Shown: positions 40,877 through 50,673, counted from the first letter of the stretch. The stretch is 64,000 nucleotides of DNA from Hyalangium gracile (GCF_020103725.1 NZ_JAHXBG010000007.1:310001-374000), one strand, 5' to 3'. Translations and numbers: made by a program. Notes: generated by a model not told the origin, from the sequence alone.

Positions 40877-43800
40877 CTAGACGCGCTTGAGGGTCGGCGC
40901 CTTCTGGAGCAGGTTCGCCAGGAAGACGTCGGAGACCTTCTCCAGCACGGTGTTGCCGCGCAGGCGCTGGTTCAGGTTCACGAAGTCCACCTGGTCCAGC
41001 TTCTGGTCCTGGTTGAAGCAGGAGAAGACCCACGTCTCCTTGCCCGTGCGCGGGTCCACGTGCTTCTGGAGGCACTGGGCGCAGATCTCCTTCATCATGC
41101 ACTGCATCGGCGAGTTGATGGAGCCGATGGCCTCGTGCTCGGGCTTGAGGAAGGGCTGCAGCACGCCGTGGCGGGCCTCCTGCACCGCGCGCATCATCCG
41201 GTCCGAGCCGATGGCGATGATGCGGTCCACCTCGCCGAAGGAGATGAACGGCTTGGGCCCCAGCGTGCCCTGCGCGTAGGCCACCATCGCCTGGACGACG
41301 TTGCCTCGGAAGGCGGAGTCCTGCGGGCGCCGGGGCTGGATGAGCTCTCCGCCGTCCACGGACCAGACGATCTGGTCCGTGCCGGCCTCGATCTCGTCCT
41401 GCTTGAAGCTGTCCAGCCTGGTCCGGTAGCCGGCGAAGTAGAGGACGCGGCAGCCGGCCGCCTTGAGCGAGCGGGCGATGGAGAAGAGCACCGCGTTGCC
41501 CAGGCCGCCACCCACGAGCACCACCGTCTCGTTGTGGCCGATCTCCGTGGGCGTGCCGGTGGGGCCCATGAGCACCACGGGCTCGCCCGGCTTGAGCGCG
41601 GCGCACAGGCGAGAGGAGGAGCCCATCTCCAGCACGATGGTGCCCATCAGCCCCTTCTCCTTGTCCACCCACGCGCCGGTGAGGGCCAGGCCCTCCATCG
41701 TCAGCCGCGTGCCGTCCACCACGGGGGCCAGGCGCTCGAAGTTCTGCAGGCGGTAGAACTGGCCGGGCTCGAAGTGGCTCGCAGCGAAGGGCGACTTCAC
41801 CACCACCTCGACGATGGTGGGCGTGAGCCGGTTGACGGCCACCACCGTGGAGCTGAACGCCTCGTCCATCTTCCCGAAGTGGGCCGCCAGCTGCTCGTCC
41901 CGCTTGCGCTGGGCCAGCTCGTCCGAGAAGTCCGTGGCCTTCAGCTCGCGGGCGAAGAGGCGGGACACCTGGGGGTACCCGTCCTTGGCGCTGGCCATGG
42001 CCTTCACCACGTTGCCCGCGTAGGTGGGGTGGTTGTCTCCGTAGAAGGAGATGAAGCGCCCGTCCTTCTCGTACGAGGTGAAGAAGCCCACCCGGGCCAG
42101 CAGATCCTCGCTGGCGGGCTCCACCGGCTGGAGCTTGAAGCCCTCGCCTTCCTCCGCCAGATCGAAGCCCTGGAAGTACTCCTTGTTGGCGTCGAGCCGG
42201 AAGGTGCCAGGGTACTCCTTCTCGTAGGTGACGTTGGGCGAGGTGCCCGCCGCCACGCAGACGGTGCGCGCGGGCAGCTCGAAGAACTCACCGCTGCCCT
42301 TGAGCTTGCCGTCCTTCGTCACCATGCGCTCGAAGCGGATGCCGCGCACCGCGCCCGAGGCGTCCGGCAGGGCCTCCGTCGGGCTCATGCGCTCGATGAA
42401 GCGGATGCCCTCCTCGAGCGCCTTCACCACCTCCTCGTGGTTGAGGCGGTAGGCGGGCGACTCGGTGAGGCTGCGGCGGTACACCAGGCTCACGCCGCCC
42501 CAGCTGCGCACCAGCTTGATGAAGTCCGGGGCGCGGCCCTCCGCCTGGGCCTTCTCGCGCTCGGCGCGAACCGCCCGCCCGTGCTCCAGGAACGTCTGGT
42601 AGGTGGCCTTCTCCTCCGCGTCCAGCCTCGCGAGGATGGCCTCCTCGCCGATCTCGGCCGCCAGGCGCTCGTGGCGCTCGATCATCCGCTCCACCTGCAC
42701 CGGGTAGTAGGCCATCAGCTCCGTGGCCGTGTCGATGCCGGTGAGGCCGCCGCCGATGACGATGGCTGGCAGCTGCACCTGGAGGTTGGCCAGCGAGTCC
42801 CGCTTGAAGGCACCCGTGAGCTGCAGCGCCATCAGGAAGTCGCTCGCCTTGCGGATGCCCCGGATGAGGTTGTTCTTCATCCCGATGATGGTGGGGCGGC
42901 CGGCTCCCGCGGCGATGGCGATGTGATCGAAGCCCAGCTTCCACGCGTCGTCGATGGTGAGGGTGCCACCGAAGCGCACGCCGCCGTAGATGCGCAGGTT
43001 CTCCCGGCGCGCCAGCGTCAGGTGGATGAGCGTGAGGAAGTTCTTGTCCCAGCGAACGGTGATGCCGTACTCGGACACGCCGCCGAAGCCCTCGAGCACG
43101 CGCTCGTCCAGCTCGCGGGTGATGCGCTTCCAGTCGTGGATGGGCTGGAGCGGCTTGCCGTTGCGGCCGACCAGCTCGTCCTCGAAGGGCTCGATCTTCA
43201 GGCCGTCCACGCCAGTGACGCCGAAGCCCTCGTTGAGCAGGTAGTGCGCCAGCGTGTACCCGGCCGGGCCCATGCCGACGATGAGCACGTTGCGGCCTCG
43301 GTACGGCAGCGCGTACGGCTGGCGGACGTTGAGGGGGTTCCAGCGCGTGAGCAGGCCGTAGATCTCGAAGCCCCAGGGCAGGTCCAGCACGTCCGTGAGG
43401 GTGGCCGTCTCCGCCAGGGGGATGTTCACCGGCTCCTGCTTCTGGAAGATGCAGGCCTTCATGCAGTCGTTGCAGATGCGGTGGCCGGTGCCGGGGCACA
43501 TGGGGTTGTCCAGCACCACCATGGCGAGCGCCGCCACCGAGTTGCCCTCGCGCTTGAGGGCGTGGGCCTCGGAGATGCGCTCATCCAGCGGGCAGCCGAT
43601 GAGGGGGATGCCCAGCGGGTTCTTCTTGAAGGAGTGGCCCTCGGCGACCGGGTCCTTCGCCTTGAAGCCCTTGGAGCAGGAGTCCTTCTCGCGCTCGTGG
43701 CAGATGACGCAGTAGTCCACCTCGTTCATCACGTCGCGCGGGGTGCCGCGGCGGTCGGTGAGCTTGAAGCCGTCGCGGTGGCGCAGGTGGTGCTCGGAGC

Positions 43801-44659
43801 CCTCGGCGATCTCCGGCAGGTTCGCGTCCGGGCGGTGGAGCTGGACGAGCTGATCGAACACCAGCGGCTTGGGCAGCCGGTGCGTGGGCCAGGTGTGGAA
43901 CAGGTGCTGCTGCTCCGGGTGGAGCGCGCGAGCGAACGTCCAGCGGTCCGCCAGCGAGAGGAGGGCGCGCACGCCCTGCAGCTCGGCGGCGTCATCTCCC
44001 TTGGTGACGAGGCTGGAGCCGAAGGCCTCGCGGCCCTCCGGGGTGGCCACGAGGGCCTCTCGCAGGGTGGCCCAGCGGGAGCGCAGGCCCTCGGCGCGCG
44101 ACTGCTGGTCGGCGGGCAGCGAGCCGGAGAAGAGGCGCTCGAGGTCCATCAGGGTGAGGATGGAGGTGGCCAGCCCGCGCTCGGGGTCCTCCTTCATCGG
44201 GGCCTCGGGGAAGCCGAGCTGCAGCAGCAGGCGCATCCGGGCATCGAGCGAGGGGAACTCGGCCAGCGTGGGCCGGTCCGCCGCGCCCTTCTTGAAGACG
44301 CGGCGGGTGATGAAGTCGCGCTTGTAGTCGAACAGCGGCAGCTCGCCCGTGAGGCGCTGCGCCAGGGTCTGCTGGTCGCCCTCGATGTTGAAGAGGCGGG
44401 CGATGAAGCGGGAGACGTGGCGGGAGACGCGAATGAGCAGGTCCGACTGGGCGGGGCCGGAGAGGTTGGTGCCTCCGGACTTGCGGTATGTGTCGAAGGC
44501 CTGGAAGAGCTCGGGCTCGTGCTCGGTCAGCCAGGCGTCGAAGCGCTCCGCCAGCCGGCGCAGCCCGCGAGGACGGTAGAGGTCCTCGAAGGAGAACCCG
44601 GGCAGGCCCAGGGTCAGGGTGGGGCTGGAGTCGGTCGGGGTGGCAGTCGAAGCGCGCAT
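40877..44659 (-). CDS. fused Nfn-like FAD/Fe-S oxidoreductase (GltD-like plus PyrK-like)
   Basis: A 1260-residue protein. About 310 N-terminal residues are unrecognised. Then come Cys317, Cys320, Cys328 and Cys388, Cys396, Cys399, Cys403 of Fe-S binding regions resembling the GltD/NfnB N-terminus. FAD- and NAD(P)-binding Rossmann motifs follow (VLIVGMGPAGYTLA near 465 and AIVIGGGLTGIDTATEL near 640). The C-terminal third (about 990-1260) resembles the PyrK/NfnA flavin reductase, with VVLVGGGLGNAVL and a 2Fe-2S motif of Cys1187, Cys1193, Cys1196 and Cys1214. NfnAB carries these two modules as separate subunits for electron bifurcation between NADH, NADPH and ferredoxin; function here is inference. 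Start ATG at 44659 has no strong ribosome site. Confidence 0.8.
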   Translation of the reverse strand: MRASTATPTDSSPTLTLGLPGFSFEDLYRPRGLRRLAERFDAWLTEHEPELFQAFDTYRKSGGTNLSGPAQSDLLIRVSRHVSRFIARLFNIEGDQQTLAQRLTGELPLFDYKRDFITRRVFKKGAADRPTLAEFPSLDARMRLLLQLGFPEAPMKEDPERGLATSILTLMDLERLFSGSLPADQQSRAEGLRSRWATLREALVATPEGREAFGSSLVTKGDDAAELQGVRALLSLADRWTFARALHPEQQHLFHTWPTHRLPKPLVFDQLVQLHRPDANLPEIAEGSEHHLRHRDGFKLTDRRGTPRDVMNEVDYCVICHEREKDSCSKGFKAKDPVAEGHSFKKNPLGIPLIGCPLDERISEAHALKREGNSVAALAMVVLDNPMCPGTGHRICNDCMKACIFQKQEPVNIPLAETATLTDVLDLPWGFEIYGLLTRWNPLNVRQPYALPYRGRNVLIVGMGPAGYTLAHYLLNEGFGVTGVDGLKIEPFEDELVGRNGKPLQPIHDWKRITRELDERVLEGFGGVSEYGITVRWDKNFLTLIHLTLARRENLRIYGGVRFGGTLTIDDAWKLGFDHIAIAAGAGRPTIIGMKNNLIRGIRKASDFLMALQLTGAFKRDSLANLQVQLPAIVIGGGLTGIDTATELMAYYPVQVERMIERHERLAAEIGEEAILARLDAEEKATYQTFLEHGRAVRAEREKAQAEGRAPDFIKLVRSWGGVSLVYRRSLTESPAYRLNHEEVVKALEEGIRFIERMSPTEALPDASGAVRGIRFERMVTKDGKLKGSGEFFELPARTVCVAAGTSPNVTYEKEYPGTFRLDANKEYFQGFDLAEEGEGFKLQPVEPASEDLLARVGFFTSYEKDGRFISFYGDNHPTYAGNVVKAMASAKDGYPQVSRLFARELKATDFSDELAQRKRDEQLAAHFGKMDEAFSSTVVAVNRLTPTIVEVVVKSPFAASHFEPGQFYRLQNFERLAPVVDGTRLTMEGLALTGAWVDKEKGLMGTIVLEMGSSSRLCAALKPGEPVVLMGPTGTPTEIGHNETVVLVGGGLGNAVLFSIARSLKAAGCRVLYFAGYRTRLDSFKQDEIEAGTDQIVWSVDGGELIQPRRPQDSAFRGNVVQAMVAYAQGTLGPKPFISFGEVDRIIAIGSDRMMRAVQEARHGVLQPFLKPEHEAIGSINSPMQCMMKEICAQCLQKHVDPRTGKETWVFSCFNQDQKLDQVDFVNLNQRLRGNTVLEKVSDVFLANLLQKAPTLKRV

Positions 44660-44843
44660 ATCACGGGAGGTGTAAGGGGCAACCAGGGGTGACGGCCCCT
44701 GAAAAGTGCCTATTTCGCGGGCCACCGCCTGGAATGCAAGCAGGCATCGGCCTTCACCGCGCGGCGGGGCGATGGGAACGATTTCGCTGGCTTTCGTCGC
44801 CAGGAGGCCAGCAGGGCGGGCGAGGGTGCTACAAAGGCGCGCC

Positions 44844-46247
44844 GTGCCTACTGAATCCTCCAACCCCGCTCCCGCCCTGGCCGAGGCGAGGACGGTCCCC
44901 AGCGATGGCTGGTTCCTAGCCGCCTGCTGTCTGGCAGCGGCCACCGTGCTGGGACTGACGCTGCAGCTCACCGACGGGACGCTGCGGGAGGATGCCCTCC
45001 AGGGGCTGGGGATGACCCTCGCGTTGTGCGCGGCGGCCGTGGTGGGCTCGCGCCTGGGGCGGTGGCACTCGCTGGTGGAGGTGGGGCTGACGCTGATGCT
45101 GGCGGGGGCCCTGTTGCTGCAGCTCAAGGAGTTGTGCCTGACGCACCCGGGCCGGCATCTGCATCTCGAGGGCCCGTGGCCCTATGCCCCGCTCTACTGG
45201 GGGCTGGCCGCGCAGGCGCTGGCGGCGGGCGCCTTGCTGGCCAGCTCGGACCGCCTGAGGCCCTGGCTCGTTCCGCTGCTGCTGGTGGCGCACTTCGCGC
45301 TGGGCGTCTGGATGCTGAAGACCTCGCCGGCGCCCTTCATCGACGTCTTCGTCTTCCAGGTGCAGGGGCCGGATGCGCTCCTGAACGGCAGCAACCCCTA
45401 CGCCATGACGTTCCCCAACATCTACGGGCACGGCTACTTCTATGGCGAGGGCGTGGTGCAGGGCGGACAGCTGATGTTCGGCTTCCCGTACCCGCCGCTG
45501 AGCCTGATGCTCTCCGTGCTGGGGAAGGTGCTCGGAGGGGACCCCCGGTACGCCCAGCTGGTGTTGATTACCCTGGCGGCGGGGCTCATGGCCTACGCTC
45601 GGGGCGGGAGGCTGGCGGTGGGGGCGGCGGCGCTCCTGCTGCTGACTCCTCGCGGGCTCTTCATCCTCGAGATGTCCTGGACGGAGCCCCTGCTCGTCGG
45701 CCTCCTGGCCGCCGCCGTGTTCTGCGCGTGCCGGTACCCCCGCGCGCTGCCCTACGTGCTGGGCCTGATGGTGGCGGTGAAGCAGTACACGGTCTTCATG
45801 CTGCCGTTGATCCCGCTGCTCACGCCCCTGCGAGGGCGCCAGCTCTGGGGGCTGCTGTGGCGAGCGGGGGCCACAGCGCTGGCGGTGAGCCTGCCGCTGA
45901 TGATCATCAACCCCAAGGCGTTCATCTGGAGCGTGGTGGAGCTCCAGTTCCACCAGCCCTTCCGGAGGGACTCGCTGAGCTACCTGTCCTGGTGGGTGGC
46001 GCAGGGGCGCCCGCAGCCGCCGGTGTGGATCGCCTTTGCCGGGACGGGAGTGGCCCTCGCGCTGGCACTCTGGCGCGCGCCCCGGACGCCCGCGGGCTTC
46101 GCGGCGGCGGTCGCGCTCGTCTATTGCGTCTTCTTCGCGCTCAACAAGCAGGCCTTCGCCAACTACTACTACTTCGTGGTGGGCGCGCTCTGCGTCGCGG
46201 CGGCGGCGGCGAGCCGGCCCGTGGAGGCGTCCGCTCCAGCCAGGTGA
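44844..46247 (+). CDS. polytopic membrane protein, GT-C/DUF2029-like
   Basis: A 467-residue protein with about ten hydrophobic segments. The extracytoplasmic loop FPNIYGHGYFYGEGV and the acidic FIDVFVFQVQGPDALLNGSNPY block near the first third resemble GT-C mannosyltransferase-like families, with the acidic loop near the membrane surface. It may transfer a sugar from a lipid-phosphate donor. The GTG at 44844 is a choice; ATG starts upstream would add about 46 non-hydrophobic residues. Its stop sits inside a hairpin shared with the convergent GT2-methyltransferase gene. Confidence 0.6.
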   Translation: MPTESSNPAPALAEARTVPSDGWFLAACCLAAATVLGLTLQLTDGTLREDALQGLGMTLALCAAAVVGSRLGRWHSLVEVGLTLMLAGALLLQLKELCLTHPGRHLHLEGPWPYAPLYWGLAAQALAAGALLASSDRLRPWLVPLLLVAHFALGVWMLKTSPAPFIDVFVFQVQGPDALLNGSNPYAMTFPNIYGHGYFYGEGVVQGGQLMFGFPYPPLSLMLSVLGKVLGGDPRYAQLVLITLAAGLMAYARGGRLAVGAAALLLLTPRGLFILEMSWTEPLLVGLLAAAVFCACRYPRALPYVLGLMVAVKQYTVFMLPLIPLLTPLRGRQLWGLLWRAGATALAVSLPLMIINPKAFIWSVVELQFHQPFRRDSLSYLSWWVAQGRPQPPVWIAFAGTGVALALALWRAPRTPAGFAAAVALVYCVFFALNKQAFANYYYFVVGALCVAAAAASRPVEASAPAR

Positions 46248-46260
46248 GCCTTCGGGCTCA
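46245..46260. terminator. UUCG hairpin holding the stop codons of two convergent genes
   Basis: TGAGCCTTCGGGCTCA is a perfect 6-bp stem with a TTCG tetraloop. The left TGA is the stop of the plus-strand gene, and the right TCA is the complement of the minus-strand stop. There is no T-run, so terminator function is weakly supported. Confidence 0.4.
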
Positions 46261-47832
46261 AGCCGTGCGGCGCGGTGGCCTCTGGGAGGGCTTCTCGGGG
46301 GAGGCGGGGCCCTTCCCATCCGGAGGCGTCTTGCGCAGCTGCTGGGCCCGCATGGCGCTCTTCTCCTTCGAGTCCTTGAGGACGAAGCTCACGTCGGGCG
46401 TCGTCTCCGCCTCGACGTAGATCTGGTACGAGAAGAGCGACTTGCTCAGGCGGATGAGGGCCAGGTTCGCCCCGAGGGCCGCCTTGCCGAGCACGCCGTT
46501 GCCGAGCACCTTCGGGAAGGGCGCCGGCACGCCGCGGACCTCCTTGATGCGGAAGCCGTTGTCGCGCAGCAGGTGGCGCAGGCTGCGGAAGGTGAACAGG
46601 CGGGTGTGCGTCCGGTCCAGGATGCCGGCCTTGCCGTAGTTGAACTGGCCGCCCAGCAGCATGAGGCGCTGGACGATGAAGGCCACGTTGGGCGTGGTCA
46701 GCACCAGCTTGCGCGGCGTGTAGTCGAACTGCTGGCGCAGCTCCGCGAGGAAGCGCTCGGGATCCTTGAGGTGCTCGATGACGTCCAGCAGGAGCAGGTG
46801 ATCGTAGTCCTTGACGCTGAAGCGCAGGGGCTCGTCCAGGTTCTGGACGTGGACCTGGATGCGCGGGTCGGGCTCGGCGGGCGGGTGCTGGTCCACCACG
46901 GCGGTGGTGCAGCCCTTGTTGACGAGCTCGCGCGCCATGCCTCCCGGGCCGGCGCCGATGTCCAGCACCCGGGCGCCGCTGGGCACCGCGTCCAGGGCCC
47001 ACGAGTGGCTGCTCGCGTAGCCGAGCTTGAGATCATAGTGCCGGTTGTCGTCGCTGATGGCGTCGTAGCGGCGCTGGTAGAGCACGCCGGCGCGGTGGAG
47101 GACGTTGCGCACCGTGGCCAGCATCACGTCCTTGGCGTACTTCATCCCGTTCACCCGGGAGATCTCGTCTCCGTAGTAGGTGGGGATGGACAGCTCCTGG
47201 ATGCGCGCCCCCGAGTTCAGCAGCTGGAGGATGATCTCGGTGTCGAAGTGGAAGTCGTTGGAGTTGAGCTGGAAGGGGATGCGGCGCAGCGCCGCCACCG
47301 AGTAGATGCGGTAGCCGCTGTGGAACTCGGACAGGCGGGTGCCCAGCAGGGCGTTCTGGACGGTGGTGAGGATCTTGTTCCCCACGTACTTGTAGAGCGG
47401 CATGCCGCCCTTGAGCGCGCCGAAGCGGCTCATCATCCGGCTGCCGAAGACGGCGTCCGCCTGGCTGGAGCGCAGGGGCTCCATCAGGCGCGGCAGCTCC
47501 TCGGGGGCGTACTGCCCGTCGCCGTGCACCATGGCGACGAAGTCGAAGCCCTCGGAGATGGCGTAGGCGTAGCCCACCTTCTGGTTGCCGCCGTAGCCCT
47601 GGTTGTGCTCGTTGCGCAGGACGGTCATCCGGATGTCCGGATGGTTCTCCTGGTACTCGCGGCCGATCTCGAACGTGCGGTCCTCGGAGGCGTCGTCGAC
47701 GACGAGCACCTCGCAGTCGTATGTCTGGAAGACCGATGCGGGGATGCGCTCCAGCACCCAGCGCAGGGTGGACTCGGCGTAGTAGGCGATGACGAAGATG
47801 AGCAGCCGAGGCTGCTTCGACGGCGCGGTCAT
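46258..47832 (-). CDS. bifunctional GT2 glycosyltransferase / SAM methyltransferase
   Basis: A 524-residue fusion. Residues about 1-250 are a GT-A glycosyltransferase (LLIFVIAYYAESTLRWVL; VLVVDDASEDRT; DxD-like MVHGDGQYAPEELP; FGSRMMSR). Residues about 290-450 are a Rossmann methyltransferase with motif I VLDIGAGPGGMAREL and the later LLLLDVIEHLKDPERFL block. Such fusions are common in polysaccharide clusters, coupling transfer of a sugar with its methylation or using the methyltransferase to cap a chain. It lies on the minus strand, about 110 bp downstream of a small helical gene in the same direction. Confidence 0.88.
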   Translation of the reverse strand: MTAPSKQPRLLIFVIAYYAESTLRWVLERIPASVFQTYDCEVLVVDDASEDRTFEIGREYQENHPDIRMTVLRNEHNQGYGGNQKVGYAYAISEGFDFVAMVHGDGQYAPEELPRLMEPLRSSQADAVFGSRMMSRFGALKGGMPLYKYVGNKILTTVQNALLGTRLSEFHSGYRIYSVAALRRIPFQLNSNDFHFDTEIILQLLNSGARIQELSIPTYYGDEISRVNGMKYAKDVMLATVRNVLHRAGVLYQRRYDAISDDNRHYDLKLGYASSHSWALDAVPSGARVLDIGAGPGGMARELVNKGCTTAVVDQHPPAEPDPRIQVHVQNLDEPLRFSVKDYDHLLLLDVIEHLKDPERFLAELRQQFDYTPRKLVLTTPNVAFIVQRLMLLGGQFNYGKAGILDRTHTRLFTFRSLRHLLRDNGFRIKEVRGVPAPFPKVLGNGVLGKAALGANLALIRLSKSLFSYQIYVEAETTPDVSFVLKDSKEKSAMRAQQLRKTPPDGKGPASPEKPSQRPPRRTA

Positions 47833-47944
47833 GGAGGGCCTCGGGAGCGGGTCTATCGTGAGGCGCGGGGCGCTTCAAGGAAGTGGAGCGGCCGGTGTTC
47901 ACGGGAGGCGGCCCTCGGCCTCCTGCCCGCCCCTCGGGCGGGGC

Positions 47945-48403
47945 CTACTTCGCCCGGGGGCGGCGGGGACGCACGGGCACCACGGGGGGCTCGCCGGGCG
48001 GAGTGGTGGGCGCCTTCGCGGCCTTGAGCTCCTCTACCTCGCGGCGCAGGCGGATGACCTCGGCCGAGAGCTGGGCGTAGGAGTCCCGGACGTGCCCGTT
48101 GAAGACGCGCTGGCGGCTCAGGGTCTCGTTGATGAGCACCTGGCACGTCTTGCGGAAGGCCCACTTGGCCACCACGACGAGCTGGCCCACGCCTCCCCGG
48201 TGCGTGTGCAGGGGCATCGGCCGGGTCGGGTCGCTGTGCTCCTCGAGAGCCTGGAGATTGAAGGACAGCGGGTCCACCCGGGGCTCGACGCCCTCTGGAG
48301 GGACCTCGGTGGCCTCGGATGTCGGGAGGCCTCGCAGGCGCAGGCGCTCCTCGATGCGGGCGAACAGCTCGCGCGCGGGGATGTCTCGTCCCAACAGCTT
48401 CAT
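47945..48403 (-). CDS. small helical protein preceding surface-polysaccharide enzymes
   Basis: A 152-residue protein, start ATG overlapping the stop of the tandem GT4 gene (ATGA). It begins MKLLGRDIPARELFARIEERLR, has a middle AKWAFRKTCQVLINETLSRQRVFNG block and a C-terminal heptad-like helix (LSAEVIRLRREVEELKA), then a Pro/Arg tail. The middle block resembles the helical segment that precedes some bacterial O-antigen methyltransferases and glycosyltransferases (LxxWYVDPLVEQQxxFN type). No catalytic motif is visible. It may be a membrane-associating or oligomerising partner. Confidence 0.55.
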   Translation of the reverse strand: MKLLGRDIPARELFARIEERLRLRGLPTSEATEVPPEGVEPRVDPLSFNLQALEEHSDPTRPMPLHTHRGGVGQLVVVAKWAFRKTCQVLINETLSRQRVFNGHVRDSYAQLSAEVIRLRREVEELKAAKAPTTPPGEPPVVPVRPRRPRAK

Positions 48404-50643
48404 CGGCGCTTCTCCTCGAGAATGCGATCCATCTCCTGCTGGTAGGCAGCCACTACCTTCGTCCACGAGTACCGCTTCGCGTAGGCAAGACCCTTCTTGC
48501 CCATCGGGCCGCGCTCGTTGCCCACCTCGCGCAGGCCGGTGATGAACGAGTCCAGATCCTTGTACGCCCGGCCCGCCCCGCTACGCTCGACCTGGCCCAC
48601 CAGCACGTCCGAGTGTCCATTGACGAGCACTGGGGTGGACTGGGCGAAGGCCTCGAGCGTGAGCAGCGAGAGGCTCTCGAAGCGCGAGGGCACCACCACG
48701 GCGAGCGCCCCGGCCAGCGCGTCGTGCTTGTCCTGCTCGTCGATGCGCCCCACGTAGCGTACGCCCTCTCCGGACAGGTCCATGTGGGCCTCGCCCGCGA
48801 GGACCAGGTCTGGCGCGTCCGCGAACCGCTGCCTCAGCGCGCGGTGGTGCGAGAGCAGCTCGGGGATGCCCTTTCCCGGCTCCAGACGGCCGACGTAGAG
48901 CAGGTAGGGACGGTGGACGCCGTGCTTCTGGCGGAAGCGCCGGGGCGTCGCGGAGGGCCGGTCCACTCCCACGCCTACCACTCGGGCGCGAGCGTGGTTC
49001 GGGTAGTAGCGCTCGATGAGGGAGACCTCTTCGGGGGTGTTGCACATGAGCGCGCGGGGACGCTCGAAGACGTCCGCGTACACGCCGAAGCGGATGGGGG
49101 GCTCGTCATGCGCGGTGGGGACGAGCAGCGCCCGGTTGGCCACCATGGGCAGACCCCACACGGTGGGCGCGTAGAGGTAGGTGAAGAAGATGAAGCCGTC
49201 GTAGGCGTCGCGGGACGTCTCGAGGTGCGTGAGCAGGCCGGGGGACAGCGGGCCCTGCTCGGCGACCCAGTGCTCCTCGCGCAGCCGCTCGAGACGGCGG
49301 TTGAACACCGTGTTCGACAGGGCGTTGAAGGGGCGGATGTTGCGCGTGCGCCTCACCGGGAAGCGCAGCACGGGCAGCCCGTCCTCCCGATCCGGACCTG
49401 GAGGGAAGACGTTCTCCCAGGACAGGTGGTTCTTGGCGCAGGTGGTGAGCACGGTGAGCTCGAAGTGCGGCGAGAGGTGCTCGGCGAGCTGCTGCGCGTG
49501 GCGCTCGGCACCGCCTGTCACCTGTCCGTAGCGCTGCACCACGATGGCCACGCGTGGGCGCTTGGGCTTGCGCGTGGTCCGGCGCGGTTTGGGAGCGGAC
49601 GAGGCTGTCTCTCCGAGCGCGGTGGCCAGGGCGCGCTGGGCGTTCTCCGCGGAGAAGTGGGCGAGGCGCCGGGTCTGCCCCTTGAGGATCCGGGCGCGCA
49701 GCTTCGCGTTCTCGCTCGCCTCGATGACCAGCTCGGCGAGGAAGGAGAAGTGCTTCTGATTGAAGGCGATGCCCGCGCCTCCGAGCGTCTCCGGGACGGC
49801 GGCGGCTCCGAAGGCGAGCACGGGCACCTCGGCGGCCATGGCCTCGATGAGTGGGACGCCGAAGCCCTCGTGCTCGCTCATGGAGACGAAGACGTGGGCG
49901 GAGCGATAGGCCGCCACCAGCTCGGCGTGGTTGAGCCGTCCCAGGAAGTGCACTCCCGGCAGGCCCTTGGCGGTGCGCTGCAGGGACTTGAAGTAGCGGC
50001 TCCCGGCGTCGTAGCCGCCCACCAGCAGCAGTCGGGCCTCCGGGCGGATCCGCACGAGCTCCGCGTGGAGGGCGAGGAGGTCCTCGAAGCGCTTGTGTGC
50101 AGCCACCCGGCTCACGCTCAGCACCGTGGGAGCGCCGCCTTCGAGGCGCTTGCTCAGGGCGGGGTCGGCGTAGGTCTGGGCGAAGCGCTCCGGCTCGATG
50201 AAGAGAGGGACGGTGTGGACGTTGCGGTAGCCGGCGGCGCGCAGCTCGGCCGAGTTGAAGTCCGAGACGCCGATGGCCAATTCGACGAAGGGCGCCATGG
50301 CGGCGAGCTGGGCCCGGCCAGAGGTGAGCGCCTCGGCCAGCGGCGTGCCCGTGTAGAAGCGCGCGGGGCTGATGTTGTGGAAGACGAGCCCCCGGCGGCA
50401 GGGCAGGTGCATCAGGTGGCTGCTCAGGGCCGAGGCGATGCCGTGGTGGTAGAGGACCAGGTCCTCCGGGGCCGGCCGCAGCGCGGAGACGGGGTGGGCC
50501 AGGGACTCGAGGCCGGAGCCGACCTCGCCGGCGAAGAGCTCGCCGAAGTGGCCCATGCGGCGCAGGAGCAGCTGCAGATGCAGCGCGGCCTGTCCGGAGG
50601 CATCACCCGCCACGAAGCTGGGAATCAACTGATGGACCGCCAT
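48400..50643 (-). CDS. tandem GT4 glycosyltransferase (two GT-B domains)
   Basis: A 747-residue protein with two GT4-type glycosyltransferase domains. The first (about 1-350) begins MAVHQLIPSFVAGDAS and has VSRVAAHKRFEDLL and EHEGFGVPLIEAMAAEVP, the donor-binding E-x7-E motif. The second (about 365-747) begins RVAIVVQRYGQVTGGAERH and has LYVGRLEPGKGI and PSRFESLSLLTLEAFAQ. Two linked GT-B domains usually add successive sugars to one chain. It is co-translated with the small helical gene (ATGA) and is only 30 bp from the divergent GT4 gene. Confidence 0.9.
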   Translation of the reverse strand: MAVHQLIPSFVAGDASGQAALHLQLLLRRMGHFGELFAGEVGSGLESLAHPVSALRPAPEDLVLYHHGIASALSSHLMHLPCRRGLVFHNISPARFYTGTPLAEALTSGRAQLAAMAPFVELAIGVSDFNSAELRAAGYRNVHTVPLFIEPERFAQTYADPALSKRLEGGAPTVLSVSRVAAHKRFEDLLALHAELVRIRPEARLLLVGGYDAGSRYFKSLQRTAKGLPGVHFLGRLNHAELVAAYRSAHVFVSMSEHEGFGVPLIEAMAAEVPVLAFGAAAVPETLGGAGIAFNQKHFSFLAELVIEASENAKLRARILKGQTRRLAHFSAENAQRALATALGETASSAPKPRRTTRKPKRPRVAIVVQRYGQVTGGAERHAQQLAEHLSPHFELTVLTTCAKNHLSWENVFPPGPDREDGLPVLRFPVRRTRNIRPFNALSNTVFNRRLERLREEHWVAEQGPLSPGLLTHLETSRDAYDGFIFFTYLYAPTVWGLPMVANRALLVPTAHDEPPIRFGVYADVFERPRALMCNTPEEVSLIERYYPNHARARVVGVGVDRPSATPRRFRQKHGVHRPYLLYVGRLEPGKGIPELLSHHRALRQRFADAPDLVLAGEAHMDLSGEGVRYVGRIDEQDKHDALAGALAVVVPSRFESLSLLTLEAFAQSTPVLVNGHSDVLVGQVERSGAGRAYKDLDSFITGLREVGNERGPMGKKGLAYAKRYSWTKVVAAYQQEMDRILEEKRR

Positions 50644-50673
50644 GGGGCGCTCTGCCTATCACACGCTCGTGGT

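Noticed and set aside
41060-44692. Very long plus-strand frame antisense to the fused oxidoreductase
   Set aside because: High-GC third positions keep the opposite strand open. The codons give a His/Ala/Arg-rich product with no motifs, while the minus frame has clear FAD and Fe-S motifs.
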